DNA of 64,000 nucleotides from Bifidobacterium olomucense (GCF_012932375.1 NZ_JAAIIG010000008.1:1-64000), one strand, 5' to 3'. Counted from the stretch's first letter, positions 36,099 through 49,982 are shown. Program-made: numbers and translations. The notes: generated by a model not told the origin, from the letters alone.

Positions 36099-37160
36099 AT
36101 GAAGCAGCACAAAGCAGTGAATTCGGCTTTATCTCAAGCCGAGCAGGAGCATCGTTGCGTAGTCGGGAACACGGATGCCATGCGTTGTGCGTTGAAGCGA
36201 CGACATGAGGTCGGCGAGCTGTGCTCACCGTATAAAAATCTATATGCATCACCTCAGTATTGGGGCCAGCTCAACAAATGCCAACGTACGCTTCATGTGG
36301 CTCGTGGACTTTCGTTGCTGCACCCGAACTGGGTGTTCGCCGGATTGACCGCCGCGGACGCCTATGGTTTCGATCATCCTTGGAAACTGCACGATAACAC
36401 CGTGCATCGTGTGGATACCTTTGGGTGCGCCACCGCCGATCGAGGAAAAGTGTCTAATCATTCGGGACGGAACATGCTTTCCTCTCGTCGGAGCCGGCGA
36501 AACGAGAAGTGCACGAATACCAGTGATTGTTACGTGCCGCAATATGGAATAAGGCGTATGTACATTTCGTCCGCCGTCGCCAAACAGGTGAATGGCATCA
36601 TGGTGACCGACGAAATCCGCACATTGATTGATTGCGGGCTGAGCCTACCTTTCCTGTACGCATTGCCGATTTTCGATTCCGCCGCACGACAAGGCGTGGA
36701 TATGCGAATGGTGCGGGAAGCGTGCAAAGGATTGCGTGTGAGCCTCGCACCTATTGAAACGTTGCTTACCTATGTTGATGCCAGAAGCGAGAACGGTGGG
36801 GAATCTGTGGTTCGTGCGTCAATCATCAATGACGGATTTGCGTTGCCGGAGCTTCAGATCGAATTCTGTGATCCTGCACATCCCACACGTCGTTATCGTG
36901 TTGATTTTCTGTGGCGATTGCATGATGGCCGCATTATCGTACTGGAATACGATGGCATGGCCAAATATGAGGATTTCTCCATGACCAAGGGGCGTAGCGC
37001 CAAACAGATTCTCAATGAACGCGACGAGCGGGACTGGGCGTTGCGGGCGGCAGGGGTGACCACCATACTGCACTGTACCTATGAGGATGCCGTTACAACG
37101 AATCGCCTATTTCACATGCTGAAGGATGCCGGTGTGCCGCAAATTCGTTCGGCGAGATGA
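36099..37160 (+). CDS. Putative PD-(D/E)XK nuclease with AbiEi-like N-terminal region
   Basis: About 353 residues. The middle part (LLHPNWVFAGLTAADAYGF) resembles the AbiEi-like helical region found at the front of many actinobacterial proteins of this size. The C-terminal 100 residues resemble the DUF559/very-short-patch-repair fold: Asp269 in RVDFLWR, then Glu283-Tyr-Asp285 and Lys289 in LEYDGMAKY, which could form the D-ExDxxxK metal site, then a helix and a strand with TTILHCTYED. This predicts a DNA endonuclease, possibly of a defence or toxin-antitoxin unit, but activity is unproven. No partner gene is adjacent. Base composition is more AT-rich than in neighbours. The gene lies between two 116-bp repeat clusters. 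The start is unsure: ATG 36099 follows GAGGAA closely, and a TTG lies at 36018. Confidence 0.72.
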   Translation: MKQHKAVNSALSQAEQEHRCVVGNTDAMRCALKRRHEVGELCSPYKNLYASPQYWGQLNKCQRTLHVARGLSLLHPNWVFAGLTAADAYGFDHPWKLHDNTVHRVDTFGCATADRGKVSNHSGRNMLSSRRSRRNEKCTNTSDCYVPQYGIRRMYISSAVAKQVNGIMVTDEIRTLIDCGLSLPFLYALPIFDSAARQGVDMRMVREACKGLRVSLAPIETLLTYVDARSENGGESVVRASIINDGFALPELQIEFCDPAHPTRRYRVDFLWRLHDGRIIVLEYDGMAKYEDFSMTKGRSAKQILNERDERDWALRAAGVTTILHCTYEDAVTTNRLFHMLKDAGVPQIRSAR

Positions 37161-37204
37161 TCGTTCTGATGATTTTGAGAAAACAGCTGGCGTATGAATG
37201 GCGC

Positions 37205-37320
37205 AGGCGTACGTTTTTCCAGAGTAATTTGATGCTTTTCAGGAAGAACGTACGCTGAGTGGGAGTCAGCGTACGTTCTTCCAGATGATGAGTGATTTAG
37301 TCTGGAAGAACGTACACTGA
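37205..37320. repeat. Cluster C: four alternating half-sites, 116 bp
   Basis: Half-sites lie at 37205-37223 (left), 37239-37258 (right), 37266-37285 (left) and 37301-37320 (right). The start-to-start distances 34, 27 and 35 match cluster B exactly, and the spacer motif GAGTCAG is shared. It begins 45 bases after the nuclease stop codon. Confidence 0.85.
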
Positions 37321-37349
37321 GACGCGGGCTGGGACGATAGACGATAGGA

Positions 37350-37377
37350 GTCGGTTTCGGAAAAGAGCGGAACCGAC
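37350..37377 (-). terminator. Possible terminator hairpin of trmL
   Basis: Arms GTCGGTTTCG and CGGAACCGAC pair over 10 bp with one G-U, 30 bases past the trmL stop. No T run is seen on the minus strand. Confidence 0.35.
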
Positions 37378-37406
37378 GGTCAAACGGAAACGGCGTCCGG
37401 ACTCAA

Positions 37407-38126
37407 TCACCGTCCGCCGGCGAAGCCCAGCTGACGCCATGCCTCATAAATGGCGATGGACGCGCAGTTGGTCAGGTTCAACGAGCGCAGGGAGGGGCGC
37501 ATCGGCAGACGCACCTGCTCGGCCACGTGCGGGCCGGCCATGATGTCCATCGGATCGGGGATGTCGCCCGGCTCGGGACCGAACAGCAGAATATCGGTAG
37601 GACGATACTCGATGTCCGTATACAGCTTGGTGGCGTGCGCGGTGAAGGCGATGATGCGCGAATTGGGCATCGACTCCACAAGATTCTCGAAATTCGGGTG
37701 CAGCACCACGTGGGCCATGTCATGATAGTCGAGGCCGGCACGGCGAAGCTTGGTGTCGCGCAGATTGAACCCCAGCGGCTCCACCAGATGCAGAATCGTG
37801 CCGGTCACCGCGCACAGGCGGATGGCCGAACCGGTGTTGCCGGGAATGCGCGGGGAGTAATAGCACAGGTGCGGTGTGACGGTTTCCGTGGCGGCGGCCT
37901 TTTCAGCCGAAAGCATCGCATCGACCACGCTGATCGGATTGCCGTGCGCGTCGGTCACCAGTTCGTCCGGCCCGTAATTGGACTTGCGGTAGCCGTATTC
38001 GAACATCTTCTCGACTTTGGATTCCGGGTTTGACGCCGGATTCGATGCGACGTGTGATGCCGGGGCGATATCGGCGTTCGATTGGTGGTCAGCGGTGTGC
38101 GGGGTCATGTCCGTCTCGTTCGTCAT
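37407..38126 (-). CDS. trmL: tRNA (cytidine(34)-2'-O)-methyltransferase, SpoU/TrmL type
   Basis: A SPOUT-class enzyme that methylates the ribose of the wobble base in certain leucine tRNAs. The core shows YSPRIPGNTGSAIRLCAVTGTILHLVEPLGF at the start, RRAGLDYHDMAHVVLH, the knot segment DILLFGPEPGDIP, and the C-terminal LRSLNLTNCASIAIYEAWRQLGF. The core is about the usual 155 residues; here about 70 extra residues precede it, of which the first 40 look disordered. A TATCCT box lies eight bases before the ATG at 38126 on the minus strand, a possible leaderless start; ATG 38108 is the alternative. It is convergent with the putative nuclease gene. Confidence 0.9.
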   Translation of the reverse strand: MTNETDMTPHTADHQSNADIAPASHVASNPASNPESKVEKMFEYGYRKSNYGPDELVTDAHGNPISVVDAMLSAEKAAATETVTPHLCYYSPRIPGNTGSAIRLCAVTGTILHLVEPLGFNLRDTKLRRAGLDYHDMAHVVLHPNFENLVESMPNSRIIAFTAHATKLYTDIEYRPTDILLFGPEPGDIPDPMDIMAGPHVAEQVRLPMRPSLRSLNLTNCASIAIYEAWRQLGFAGGR

Positions 38127-38292
38127 AGCTGCTAAGGATAAGAACGATGACCGACACCGTGGACGGGCCTGAAAACCGAATATAAGTCGCAAGTCCGGTT
38201 AGCAGGGGCGGTCAAGGTGATGCTTGATACTCGAAAAGGCCAGAAAAGACTCGGAATATCGAAATATAGAAAACCCAAGGAGCGAGACGAGC

Positions 38293-39216
38293 ATGTCGGC
38301 AAATTCGGCAAATACTGATGCGCAGCAGCTCAAGCGGACCCGTATCAAGCTCGCCGCATGGTGGGAGGCGAACGCGCGCGATCTGCCATGGCGGTTCGGC
38401 AGAACCAGCCCTTGGGGAGTACTGGTCTCCGAAGTGATGAGCCAACAGACGCAGATGAGCCGGGTGGTGCCGTACTGGACCGATTGGATGGCACGATGGC
38501 CGGACGCGCAGGCGCTCGCAGACGCGCCCAAAGCGGATGTGATCACCGCATGGGGGCGGTTGGGATACCCCCGCCGCGCCCTGCGATTGCAGGAATGCGC
38601 TCGCGTGGTGACCGAGCAATACCATGACGAACTGCCGCATACCTATGAGGAATTGATCGGTCTGCCCGGCATCGGCGACTATACGGCATCCGCCGTGCTG
38701 AGCTTCGCGTTCGGCAAGCGTATCGCTGTGATCGACACGAATATTCGCCGCGTGCTCAGCCGCGTGTTTCTGGGCGTCGAGTCGCTTGGGGGAGCGGCCA
38801 GCCCGGCCGAGCGGGCGCTCGCCAACCGTGTGCTGCCGGAACAGAGCGGGGCGGGCGAATCGGTGACGTGGAATCAGTCGGTGATGGAACTGGGGGCCGT
38901 GGTCTGCACGGCGAAATCACCGTTGTGCGAGGCTTGTCCGGTTGCGGACGATTGTATGTTCCTCAAACTCGGCCGTCCCGGTTTGGGCCAGCGTCGCACC
39001 CGGCCTCGCCAACGATTCCAAGGCACCGACCGTCAGGTGAGGGGATTGGTGCTTGCGGCGTTGCGCGAGCTGCCTGCCGGTGCGTCACTGCCCAGAAAGG
39101 ACGCCGGGAAGCTGTGGAATGATCAGGTGCAGCTGGCCTCCTGCATCGCCAGCCTTGACGATGACGGACTGATCGAAATCACCGAAGATGATATGTTGCG
39201 TTTGCCGCAAGGCTGA
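38293..39216 (+). CDS. mutY: A/G-specific adenine DNA glycosylase
   Basis: A 307-residue base-excision enzyme that removes adenine mispaired with 8-oxoguanine. The helix-hairpin-helix GPD core is clear: EVMSQQTQMSRV, the hairpin LPGIGDYTASAVLSF with the Tyr of MutY, and VIDTNIRRVLSRVF with the catalytic Asp. The iron-sulfur loop follows (CTAKSPLCEACPVADDC, four Cys). The C-terminal 8-oxoG recognition part is shorter than in E. coli (350 residues) but usual for actinobacterial MutY. AAGGAGCGAG precedes the ATG at 38293. It is divergent from trmL and followed by a membrane protein gene 66 bases on. Confidence 0.94.
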   Translation: MSANSANTDAQQLKRTRIKLAAWWEANARDLPWRFGRTSPWGVLVSEVMSQQTQMSRVVPYWTDWMARWPDAQALADAPKADVITAWGRLGYPRRALRLQECARVVTEQYHDELPHTYEELIGLPGIGDYTASAVLSFAFGKRIAVIDTNIRRVLSRVFLGVESLGGAASPAERALANRVLPEQSGAGESVTWNQSVMELGAVVCTAKSPLCEACPVADDCMFLKLGRPGLGQRRTRPRQRFQGTDRQVRGLVLAALRELPAGASLPRKDAGKLWNDQVQLASCIASLDDDGLIEITEDDMLRLPQG

Positions 39217-39282
39217 TGTTCTGGTGAAAATGACGCCCCTTGCCGTGTGTGCGAGCCGGTGCGACCGTAGACTGGAAACGTT

Positions 39283-40056
39283 ATGGCAGTACAGAGGAAC
39301 AATTCGGGTGCAAACGGCGTAAGGTCCGGTAGGGGAGCGGACTTCAGTGCCGGACGATCGGCTATGTCCGCTCGCTCTGGCCGCCTCGGTCGCGGGAGTG
39401 CAGGTATGCGCACGACTGTGCCCGGCCGCCCGGCCGGACCGAAGAAGCGCAAGCTCAGCAAGAAGAAGCGGGCGATGTACCGTCGCCGTCGCATTGTGGC
39501 GGCATTGATTGTGCTGGTGGGACTGGCGCTTATCGGCACATGCGTATACAGCTTGGGCCGCGGCATCGGTGCCATCAATACGTTGATTCATCATGACGAT
39601 ATCTATGCGATTTCGCGCGACGCCGTGCCCACTCCCAAGAAGGTCAGCAGCGTCAAGGATTGTACGGCCAAGGACGTCTCGCTGGAGTTGTCCTCCAAAT
39701 CGCAGTCCGTGGGTGTGGGCGGATCGCTGGATTTCACGGCGACCATCGTGTATGAGGGGTCAGGCAGCTGCTTGATAGACGGCTCGGACGCCGGGCGCGT
39801 GTTGACCATCACCTCCGGCAACGATACGATTTACCGCTCTGACCTGTGTGCGGCCGACTCCCGTATGCTGCTGATGGCCAAGGGAGACAAGGACGCCCGG
39901 ACGCTGACCTGGAACACCGATGCCAACGGCTCGCTTGCCGAATGCACGGATGAGGACACGTGGGCGCGAGTCAATGCCGGCACCTATGTGGCGCAGCTGA
40001 GCCTGAAGGACCATCCGAAGGTCACCAGCGACAAAGTGGTGTTCACCGTAGAATAG
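39283..40056 (+). CDS. Membrane protein with a basic cytoplasmic N-terminus and a beta-rich ectodomain
   Basis: A 257-residue protein of no recognised family. The first 85 residues are rich in Gly, Arg, Ser and Lys (GPKKRKLSKKKRAMYRRRR) and disordered, then one membrane helix (IVAALIVLVGLALIGTCVYSL), then an ectodomain of about 145 residues that looks like a single Ig-like fold (DVSLELSSKSQSVGVGGSLDFTATIVYEGSGSCLIDGS). Three Cys outside (about 130, 162 and 188), plus one more, could form disulfides. Many actinobacterial proteins of this layout serve the wall or division, but no evidence ties it to one process. A TAGACT box stands nine bases before the ATG. It lies just upstream of rpoB, separated by about 190 bases. 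Confidence 0.8.
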   Translation: MAVQRNNSGANGVRSGRGADFSAGRSAMSARSGRLGRGSAGMRTTVPGRPAGPKKRKLSKKKRAMYRRRRIVAALIVLVGLALIGTCVYSLGRGIGAINTLIHHDDIYAISRDAVPTPKKVSSVKDCTAKDVSLELSSKSQSVGVGGSLDFTATIVYEGSGSCLIDGSDAGRVLTITSGNDTIYRSDLCAADSRMLLMAKGDKDARTLTWNTDANGSLAECTDEDTWARVNAGTYVAQLSLKDHPKVTSDKVVFTVE

Positions 40057-40244
40057 GCAGTCTGGGCAGCTGCAATCCACGACTGGAGTTGTCCCTATAT
40101 ATCGCTATGCTGAAGAATTTGCATGAGGTGTGTCATATTGCGGGCATGCCATCGACAATGAAGCGTCCGCATAGGCATATGGTGGCCATGCCGGCGCTCC
40201 CAGGGGAATTACTAGTAATCTAAGCGAGCGATAAGGAACGTCCA

Positions 40245-43200
40245 TTGGCTACTGAGTCTACGACGAACACCACCACCATCATCGCACGCGCCGACCAGCA
40301 TGACATTGACCTGCACAAGGCGTCGGATCGCGTGAACTTCGGTTCCATCAAGGAACCTATCGATGTGCCCTACCTGCTGGGCGTGCAGACCGACAGCTTC
40401 GATTGGCTGATCGGCTCCGACCGCTGGAAGAAGCGCGTCGAGGAGGATGAGGCCAACGGCACCAACACCGTGCCTCACACTTCCGGCCTCGATGAGGTTT
40501 TCGACGAGATCTCCCCGATCGAGAACTTCGCCCAGACCATGTCCCTGACCTTCTCTGACCCGTACTTCGAGGAGCCGCGCCACACGGTTCAGGAGTGCAA
40601 GGAGAAGGACTACACCTACTCCGCACCGCTGTACGTGAACGCCGAGTTCGAGAACGGCGACACCGGCGAAATCAAGTCCCAGACCGTGTTCATGGGCGAC
40701 TTCCCGCTGCAGACCCCGCACGGCACCTTCATCATCGGCGGCACCGAGCGAGTCATCGTCTCCCAGCTCGTGCGTTCCCCGGGCGTCTACTTCGATCGTC
40801 AGCAGGACCGTACCTCCGACAAGGAAGTCTTCGGCGCCAAGATCATCCCGTCCCGCGGCGCATGGCTTGAGTTCGAGATCGACAAGAAGGACCAGCCGCA
40901 GGTGCGTGTGGACCGCAAGCGCAAACAGTCCGCCATCGTGTTCCTCATGGCCATCGGCATGACCAAGCCGGAGATCCGCGAGGCCTTCAAGGATTACCCG
41001 CTGGTGCTCGACGCTCTGGAGCGCGAGACCCTGGAGACCCAGGACGAGGCCCTCGTGGACCTCTACCGCAAGATTCGTCCGGCGGACACCCCGACCCCTG
41101 AGGCCGGCAAGAACCTGCTGGATTCCTTCTACTTCAACACCAAGCGTTACGATCTGGCTCGCGTGGGCCGCTACAAGATCAACCGCAAGCTGGGTCTTGA
41201 GGCCGACTTCAACGATCGCTCCCTGCATCAGGAAGACATCATCGCCACCATCAAGTACCTGGTGGCCCTGCATGACGACGCCAAGACCTTCCCGGGCAAG
41301 CGCAACGGCGAGGACGTGGACCTGCGCGTGGACGTGGACGATATCGATCACTTCGGCAACCGTCGTATCCGTCAGGTCGGCGAGCTGATCCAGAACCAGC
41401 TGCGCACCGGCCTGAGCCGTATGGAGCGCGTGGTGCGCGAGCGTATGACCACGCAGGACGCCGAGGCCATCACCCCGCAGTCCCTGATCAACATCCGCCC
41501 GGTGAACGCCACCATCAAGGAGTTCTTCGGCACCTCCCAGCTCTCCCAGTTCATGGATCAGAACAACCCGCTCTCCGGTGTGACGAACAAGCGTCGTCTC
41601 TCCGCTCTGGGCCCCGGTGGTCTGTCCCGCGACCGCGCCTCCATGGAGGTGCGCGACGTGCATCCGTCCCACTTCGGCCGTATGTGCCCGATCGAGTCTC
41701 CTGAAGGCCCGAACATCGGTCTGATCGGCTCTCTGGCAACCTTCGGCCGCGTGAACCCGTTCGGCTTCATCGAGACCCCGTACCGCAAGGTCGTCAACGG
41801 CCATGTGACCGACGAGGTCGAGTACATGACCGCCGACCGCGATCTCGACCACGTCATCGCCCAGGCCAACCAGGAGCTCGACGAGAACGGCAACTTCGTA
41901 CAGAAGTCCGCCCTTGCCCGAGTGGGCGAGGAAGAGGCAGTCGATGTGCCGGTGAGCTCCGTGGATTACATGGATGTCTCACCTCGTCAGATGGTCTCCC
42001 TCGGTGCCTCCCTGATTCCGTTCCTGGAGCACGATGAGGGCCACCGAGCCCTGATGGGTACCAACATGCAGCGTCAGGCCGTGCCGTTGATCGAATCCGA
42101 GCGCCCGCTGGTGGGCACCGGCTCCGAATGGCGTGCCGCCAACGACTCCGGCGATGTGATCAAGGCCGACAAGGACGGCGTGGTGACCTACGTCTCCGCC
42201 GACCTGATCCGTGTGATGAACGACGATGGCACCACCAGCTCCTACAAGCTGGCCAAGTTCCAGCGCTCCAACCAGACCACCTGCTACAACCAGCGCCCGA
42301 TCGTCCACGACGGCGAGCGTGTGGAGGCCGGTTCGGTTCTGGCCGACGGCCCGGCCATCCAGAACGGTGATCTGGCACTGGGCAAGAACCTGCTCATCGC
42401 CTTCATGCCGTGGAACGGCTACAACTACGAGGATGCTGTGATCATCTCCCAGCGTCTGGTGCAGGACGACACTCTGTCCTCCATCCACATCGAGGAGTAC
42501 GAGATCGACGCCCGCGAAACCAAGCTGGGTGCCGAAGAGATCACCCGCGACCTGCCGAACGTCGGCGAGGACGCGGTGGCCAACCTCGATGAGCGCGGCG
42601 TGATCCGCATCGGCGCCGAGGTCGAGGCCGGCGACATTCTGGTCGGTAAGGTCACCCCGAAGGGCGAGACCGAGCTGACCCCGGAGGAGCGACTGCTGCG
42701 CGCCATCTTCGGCGAGAAGTCCCGCGAGGTGCGCGACACCTCCCTGCGCGTGCCTCACGGCGAGACCGGCACCGTCATCGGCGTCAAGGAGATCACCCGC
42801 GAGGATGCCGAGGAGGACGGCGACGAGCTGCCCAACGGCGTCAACCAGATGATCCGCGTCTACATCGCCCAGCACCGTAAGATCACCGTGGGCGATAAGC
42901 TCTCCGGTCGTCACGGCAACAAGGGCTGCATCTCCCGCATCCTGCCGGAAGAGGACATGCCGTTCCTCGCCGACGGCACCCCGGTCGACATCATGCTCAA
43001 CCCGTTGGGCGTGCCTTCCCGAATGAACCTGGGCCAGGTGCTCGAACTGCACTTGGGCTGGATCGCTCATTCCGGTTGGGACATCTCCCTCGATCCGAAT
43101 ATGGAAGCCGAGTGGAAGAAGCTCATCCCCTCCGGTGCCGAGAAGGCCGAGCCGAACACCCCGGTGGCAACCCCGGTGTTCGACGGCGTCAAGCCTGAGG

Positions 43201-43808
43201 TGCTCAAGGGTCTGCTGTCCACCACGCTGCCGAACCGCGACGGCGACCGCCTCGTCGGCCCGGACGGCAAGGCGACCCTGTTCGACGGACGTACCGGCGA
43301 GCCGTACACCAAGCCGATCTCCGTGGGCTACATGTACATGCTGAAGCTCCACCACCTCGTGGACGACAAGATTCACGCCCGCTCCACCGGTCCGTACTCC
43401 ATGATCACCCAGCAGCCGCTCGGCGGTAAGGCCCAGTTCGGTGGCCAGCGCTTCGGTGAGATGGAGGTGTGGGCCCTTGAGGCCTACGGCGCCGCCTACA
43501 CGCTGCACGAGATGATGACCACCAAGTCCGATGACGTTGACGGCCGCGTGCGCGTCTACGGCGCCATCGTCAAGGGCGACAACCTGCCGCCGGCCGGCAT
43601 CCCCGAGTCGTTCAAGGTGCTCCTGAAGGAAATGCAGTCCCTGTCCCTGAACGTCGAGGTCCTGAACGCTGAAGGCGTGGCCATCGACATGAAGGACGAG
43701 GAAGACGATCCGGTCAGCTCCACTGACGATCTGGGCTTCAACATCGGCGCCCGCCCCGACGCGGCCGCCAAGGAAGACCAGAAGGCCGAAGAGCCCGAGT
43801 ACCAGTGA
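40245..43808 (+). CDS. rpoB: RNA polymerase beta subunit
   Basis: An 1187-residue subunit of the transcription core enzyme, which forms with beta-prime the catalytic cleft and the rifampicin pocket. Recognisable are [14 protein letters not shown] near the start, the rifampicin region [52 protein letters not shown] and the C-terminal [28 protein letters not shown]. At the E. coli His526 position (TB His445) this protein has Asn448. The start is TTG 40245 after AAGGAA. The 188-base leader 40057-40244 has no gene. rpoC follows after 147 bases containing a hairpin. Confidence 0.97.
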   Translation: MATESTTNTTTIIARADQHDIDLHKASDRVNFGSIKEPIDVPYLLGVQTDSFDWLIGSDRWKKRVEEDEANGTNTVPHTSGLDEVFDEISPIENFAQTMSLTFSDPYFEEPRHTVQECKEKDYTYSAPLYVNAEFENGDTGEIKSQTVFMGDFPLQTPHGTFIIGGTERVIVSQLVRSPGVYFDRQQDRTSDKEVFGAKIIPSRGAWLEFEIDKKDQPQVRVDRKRKQSAIVFLMAIGMTKPEIREAFKDYPLVLDALERETLETQDEALVDLYRKIRPADTPTPEAGKNLLDSFYFNTKRYDLARVGRYKINRKLGLEADFNDRSLHQEDIIATIKYLVALHDDAKTFPGKRNGEDVDLRVDVDDIDHFGNRRIRQVGELIQNQLRTGLSRMERVVRERMTTQDAEAITPQSLINIRPVNATIKEFFGTSQLSQFMDQNNPLSGVTNKRRLSALGPGGLSRDRASMEVRDVHPSHFGRMCPIESPEGPNIGLIGSLATFGRVNPFGFIETPYRKVVNGHVTDEVEYMTADRDLDHVIAQANQELDENGNFVQKSALARVGEEEAVDVPVSSVDYMDVSPRQMVSLGASLIPFLEHDEGHRALMGTNMQRQAVPLIESERPLVGTGSEWRAANDSGDVIKADKDGVVTYVSADLIRVMNDDGTTSSYKLAKFQRSNQTTCYNQRPIVHDGERVEAGSVLADGPAIQNGDLALGKNLLIAFMPWNGYNYEDAVIISQRLVQDDTLSSIHIEEYEIDARETKLGAEEITRDLPNVGEDAVANLDERGVIRIGAEVEAGDILVGKVTPKGETELTPEERLLRAIFGEKSREVRDTSLRVPHGETGTVIGVKEITREDAEEDGDELPNGVNQMIRVYIAQHRKITVGDKLSGRHGNKGCISRILPEEDMPFLADGTPVDIMLNPLGVPSRMNLGQVLELHLGWIAHSGWDISLDPNMEAEWKKLIPSGAEKAEPNTPVATPVFDGVKPEVLKGLLSTTLPNRDGDRLVGPDGKATLFDGRTGEPYTKPISVGYMYMLKLHHLVDDKIHARSTGPYSMITQQPLGGKAQFGGQRFGEMEVWALEAYGAAYTLHEMMTTKSDDVDGRVRVYGAIVKGDNLPPAGIPESFKVLLKEMQSLSLNVEVLNAEGVAIDMKDEEDDPVSSTDDLGFNIGARPDAAAKEDQKAEEPEYQ

Positions 43809-43830
43809 TCCAACACGGGCCGTGCATGCC

Positions 43831-43897
43831 AAGGCCGCCCGTCCTGCAGCGTCTGCGAGTTGCGCAACGCGTATGCGGGACTACGACGGGCGGCCTT
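43831..43897 (+). other. Large hairpin between rpoB and rpoC
   Basis: Perfect 13-bp arms AAGGCCGCCCGTC (43831-43843) and GACGGGCGGCCTT (43885-43897) enclose a 41-base loop. No T run follows, so it is more likely a processing or attenuation element than a full terminator. Confidence 0.6.
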
Positions 43898-43955
43898 GAG
43901 CACGGCTCCACCGCTAAGCGTGAACGAAACATTTTCTAAAGAAACGGATTAACAA

Positions 43956-47999
<4,044 letters not shown>

Positions 48000-48051
48000 G
48001 TCGTGCCCGGTCGTGATTCGGCAATTCGACGGCCTCGTATGAGGTGACTCA

Positions 48052-48086
48052 GACGGCCCGGACCTTCATCAAGGGTCCGGGCCGTC
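48052..48086 (+). terminator. Terminator of rpoBC
   Basis: Perfect 13-bp GC-rich arms GACGGCCCGGACC / GGTCCGGGCCGTC with a nine-base loop, followed by TCATATTTC. The interval 48087-48254 holds no gene and should contain the kinase promoter, which I could not place. Confidence 0.8.
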
Positions 48087-48254
48087 TCATATTTCATGCA
48101 ATCGTAATAAAAACAAGCTTTCCGGGAAGGTATCCGGTAGAGGGGAACGTGTAGGGTGACGGTCTAGGAGTGTAGGTATCTCACCGGTGGTTTGCGGCTC
48201 GTTCCTGCACGTCGTGATTGTGTAGAGAAGAAGACAAGTGTTGGAGGGCCACCT

Positions 48255-49982
48255 ATGGTGGGATTGAACACAGTGGTCGGCAAGCGGTACAAGATCCTGA
48301 CCCAGATCGGCAAGGGCGGCATGTCGGCCGTGTATCTGGCCATGGATTCCTCGTTGAACAAGCAGTGGGCGGTCAAGGAGATCCGTAACGTCTCCGATCC
48401 TGTGCAGCGTGATCTGGTCATCAAAAGCCTGACCGTCGAGGCGAACATGATCAAGCGCTTCGACCACCCGGCGATTCCGCGTATCGTCGATCTGATCGAG
48501 GAAAAGGGCAGCCTGTTCGTAGTCATGGACTACGTGGAAGGCCAGACTCTGGCAAGCCTGCTCAAGAAGGAAGGCCCGCAGTCCGAAGACGACGTGGTGG
48601 ATTGGGGCATTCAGCTGTGCGATGTGCTCGACTATCTGCATCGCCGCAAGCACCCGGTGATCTTCCGCGATATGAAGCCCTCGAACGTGATGCTCACGCC
48701 GGAAGGTTCCATCAAGCTTATCGATTTCGGCATCGCGCTGGAAACCGGCAAGGGGGCCGACAACAAGCCGCTGGTGGGCGACGACCGTCAGCTGGGTACG
48801 CCGGGCTTTGGCGCGCCCGAACAGTTCACCGAAGGCGCCACGGTGGACGCCCGCACCGATATCTATGCGTTGGGTGCCACGCTGTTCTACCTGCTGACCG
48901 GCTCCCACCCGCGTAAGAACGGCATCGTACCGATTCGCCAGATCAACCCGTCGCTGTCTCAGGGTCTTGAGGCCGTCATCGAGAAGGCCACCCGCGAGAA
49001 TCCGGACGAACGTTTCCAGACCTGCGCTGATTTCGCATACGCGCTCAAGCACTATCGTGAGGAAGACGAAGCTTGGCGCAGCGCGCTGAAGGCCAAGTGG
49101 CATGGCTTCCTGGGCACGTCGATCGCCGCCGTGGTCTGCCTCGCACTGGCCGGCGGCTGCATGCTGCTTGCCAACCACGCACAGAACAGCGATTACGACT
49201 ACTGGATGGCCCAGGGCGCGCAGAACACCGATGATACAGCCGCCGAAGCGGCGTTCGTGCGTGCCGCCGAAGTCAAGACCACCGCCACCCAGCCGTATGA
49301 GGAACTGATCAAGCGTTACACCGCTGACGGTGACTTCACCGATGCTGAAGAACAGATCTACAACGAGCTCATCAGCCAGCATGCGACCGATCTGCGCAAG
49401 GATGCGGACAGCTGGGCTTCGCTGAGCTACGACACCGGCCGTATGTACTGGTACTACTATTCCGGCTCCAAGATGGCCAGCCAGACGGCATCGGCCACCA
49501 ACACGGACCCGCAGCGTTATGCGCGTATCCGTGCCGCTTCGCAGTGGATGCACAACGCCGCCGAGGATACCAACTTCAAGAACGCGAAGATCGCCAAGAT
49601 CTACGCCGATATCGCCGACTTCAACACCGAGATCGTGCCGCTGATCAACGAGGGCTCCGATTCGGGCAAGTACCTGCCGTACTTCACCAAGCTCAACGAT
49701 CTGGTGACCGCGGCCGGTCAGGAGAATAACGATGTGATTCGCCTCGAAGCCGCCAACCTGACTCTGGATGCACTGCGCGTCTATCCGCGCAAGTTCCGCG
49801 CCGATGGTGTCAAGCAGCAGGCCATGAGCGATCTGGCGGATGCCGCCGCGACGCTCGCCGATCAGGCTCAGACCACCACCGACGAGCTGGACGCCAGCAA
49901 GAAAACCGCGCAGGAAGCCGTACAACCCACCAAGGACGCCATCGCCAACGCCTTCGTCGATATCAAGGGGGATGCCAAGTGA
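48255..49982 (+). CDS. Transmembrane Ser/Thr protein kinase
   Basis: A 575-residue Hanks-type kinase. The kinase domain (about 9-270) has the Gly loop IGKGGMSAVY, the ATP lysine in WAVKEIR, the catalytic loop IFRDMKPSNVML with Asp139, the metal-binding DFGIAL and PGFGAPEQF in the activation end. The usual HRD His is replaced by Phe137. A membrane helix (about 288-308) is followed by some 260 residues outside, largely helical and resembling TPR-like repeats, not PASTA domains. GGAGG precedes the ATG at 48255. Its last codons overlap the next gene by four bases. It is the probable head of the unit that includes the giant surface protein. Confidence 0.92.
   Translation: MVGLNTVVGKRYKILTQIGKGGMSAVYLAMDSSLNKQWAVKEIRNVSDPVQRDLVIKSLTVEANMIKRFDHPAIPRIVDLIEEKGSLFVVMDYVEGQTLASLLKKEGPQSEDDVVDWGIQLCDVLDYLHRRKHPVIFRDMKPSNVMLTPEGSIKLIDFGIALETGKGADNKPLVGDDRQLGTPGFGAPEQFTEGATVDARTDIYALGATLFYLLTGSHPRKNGIVPIRQINPSLSQGLEAVIEKATRENPDERFQTCADFAYALKHYREEDEAWRSALKAKWHGFLGTSIAAVVCLALAGGCMLLANHAQNSDYDYWMAQGAQNTDDTAAEAAFVRAAEVKTTATQPYEELIKRYTADGDFTDAEEQIYNELISQHATDLRKDADSWASLSYDTGRMYWYYYSGSKMASQTASATNTDPQRYARIRAASQWMHNAAEDTNFKNAKIAKIYADIADFNTEIVPLINEGSDSGKYLPYFTKLNDLVTAAGQENNDVIRLEAANLTLDALRVYPRKFRADGVKQQAMSDLADAAATLADQAQTTTDELDASKKTAQEAVQPTKDAIANAFVDIKGDAK

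Noticed and set aside
35561..37320. CRISPR array
   Set aside because: The repeats alternate in orientation, are only four per cluster, and the intervals are fixed at 34, 27 and 35 bases with similar content in both clusters rather than unique spacers. No cas gene is present.
33500..37320. Simple Rho-independent terminators as the full explanation for the half-site clusters
   Set aside because: Two adjoining hairpins with the same 34-27-35 spacing in both places and no T runs go beyond terminator needs, although some copies may stop transcription.
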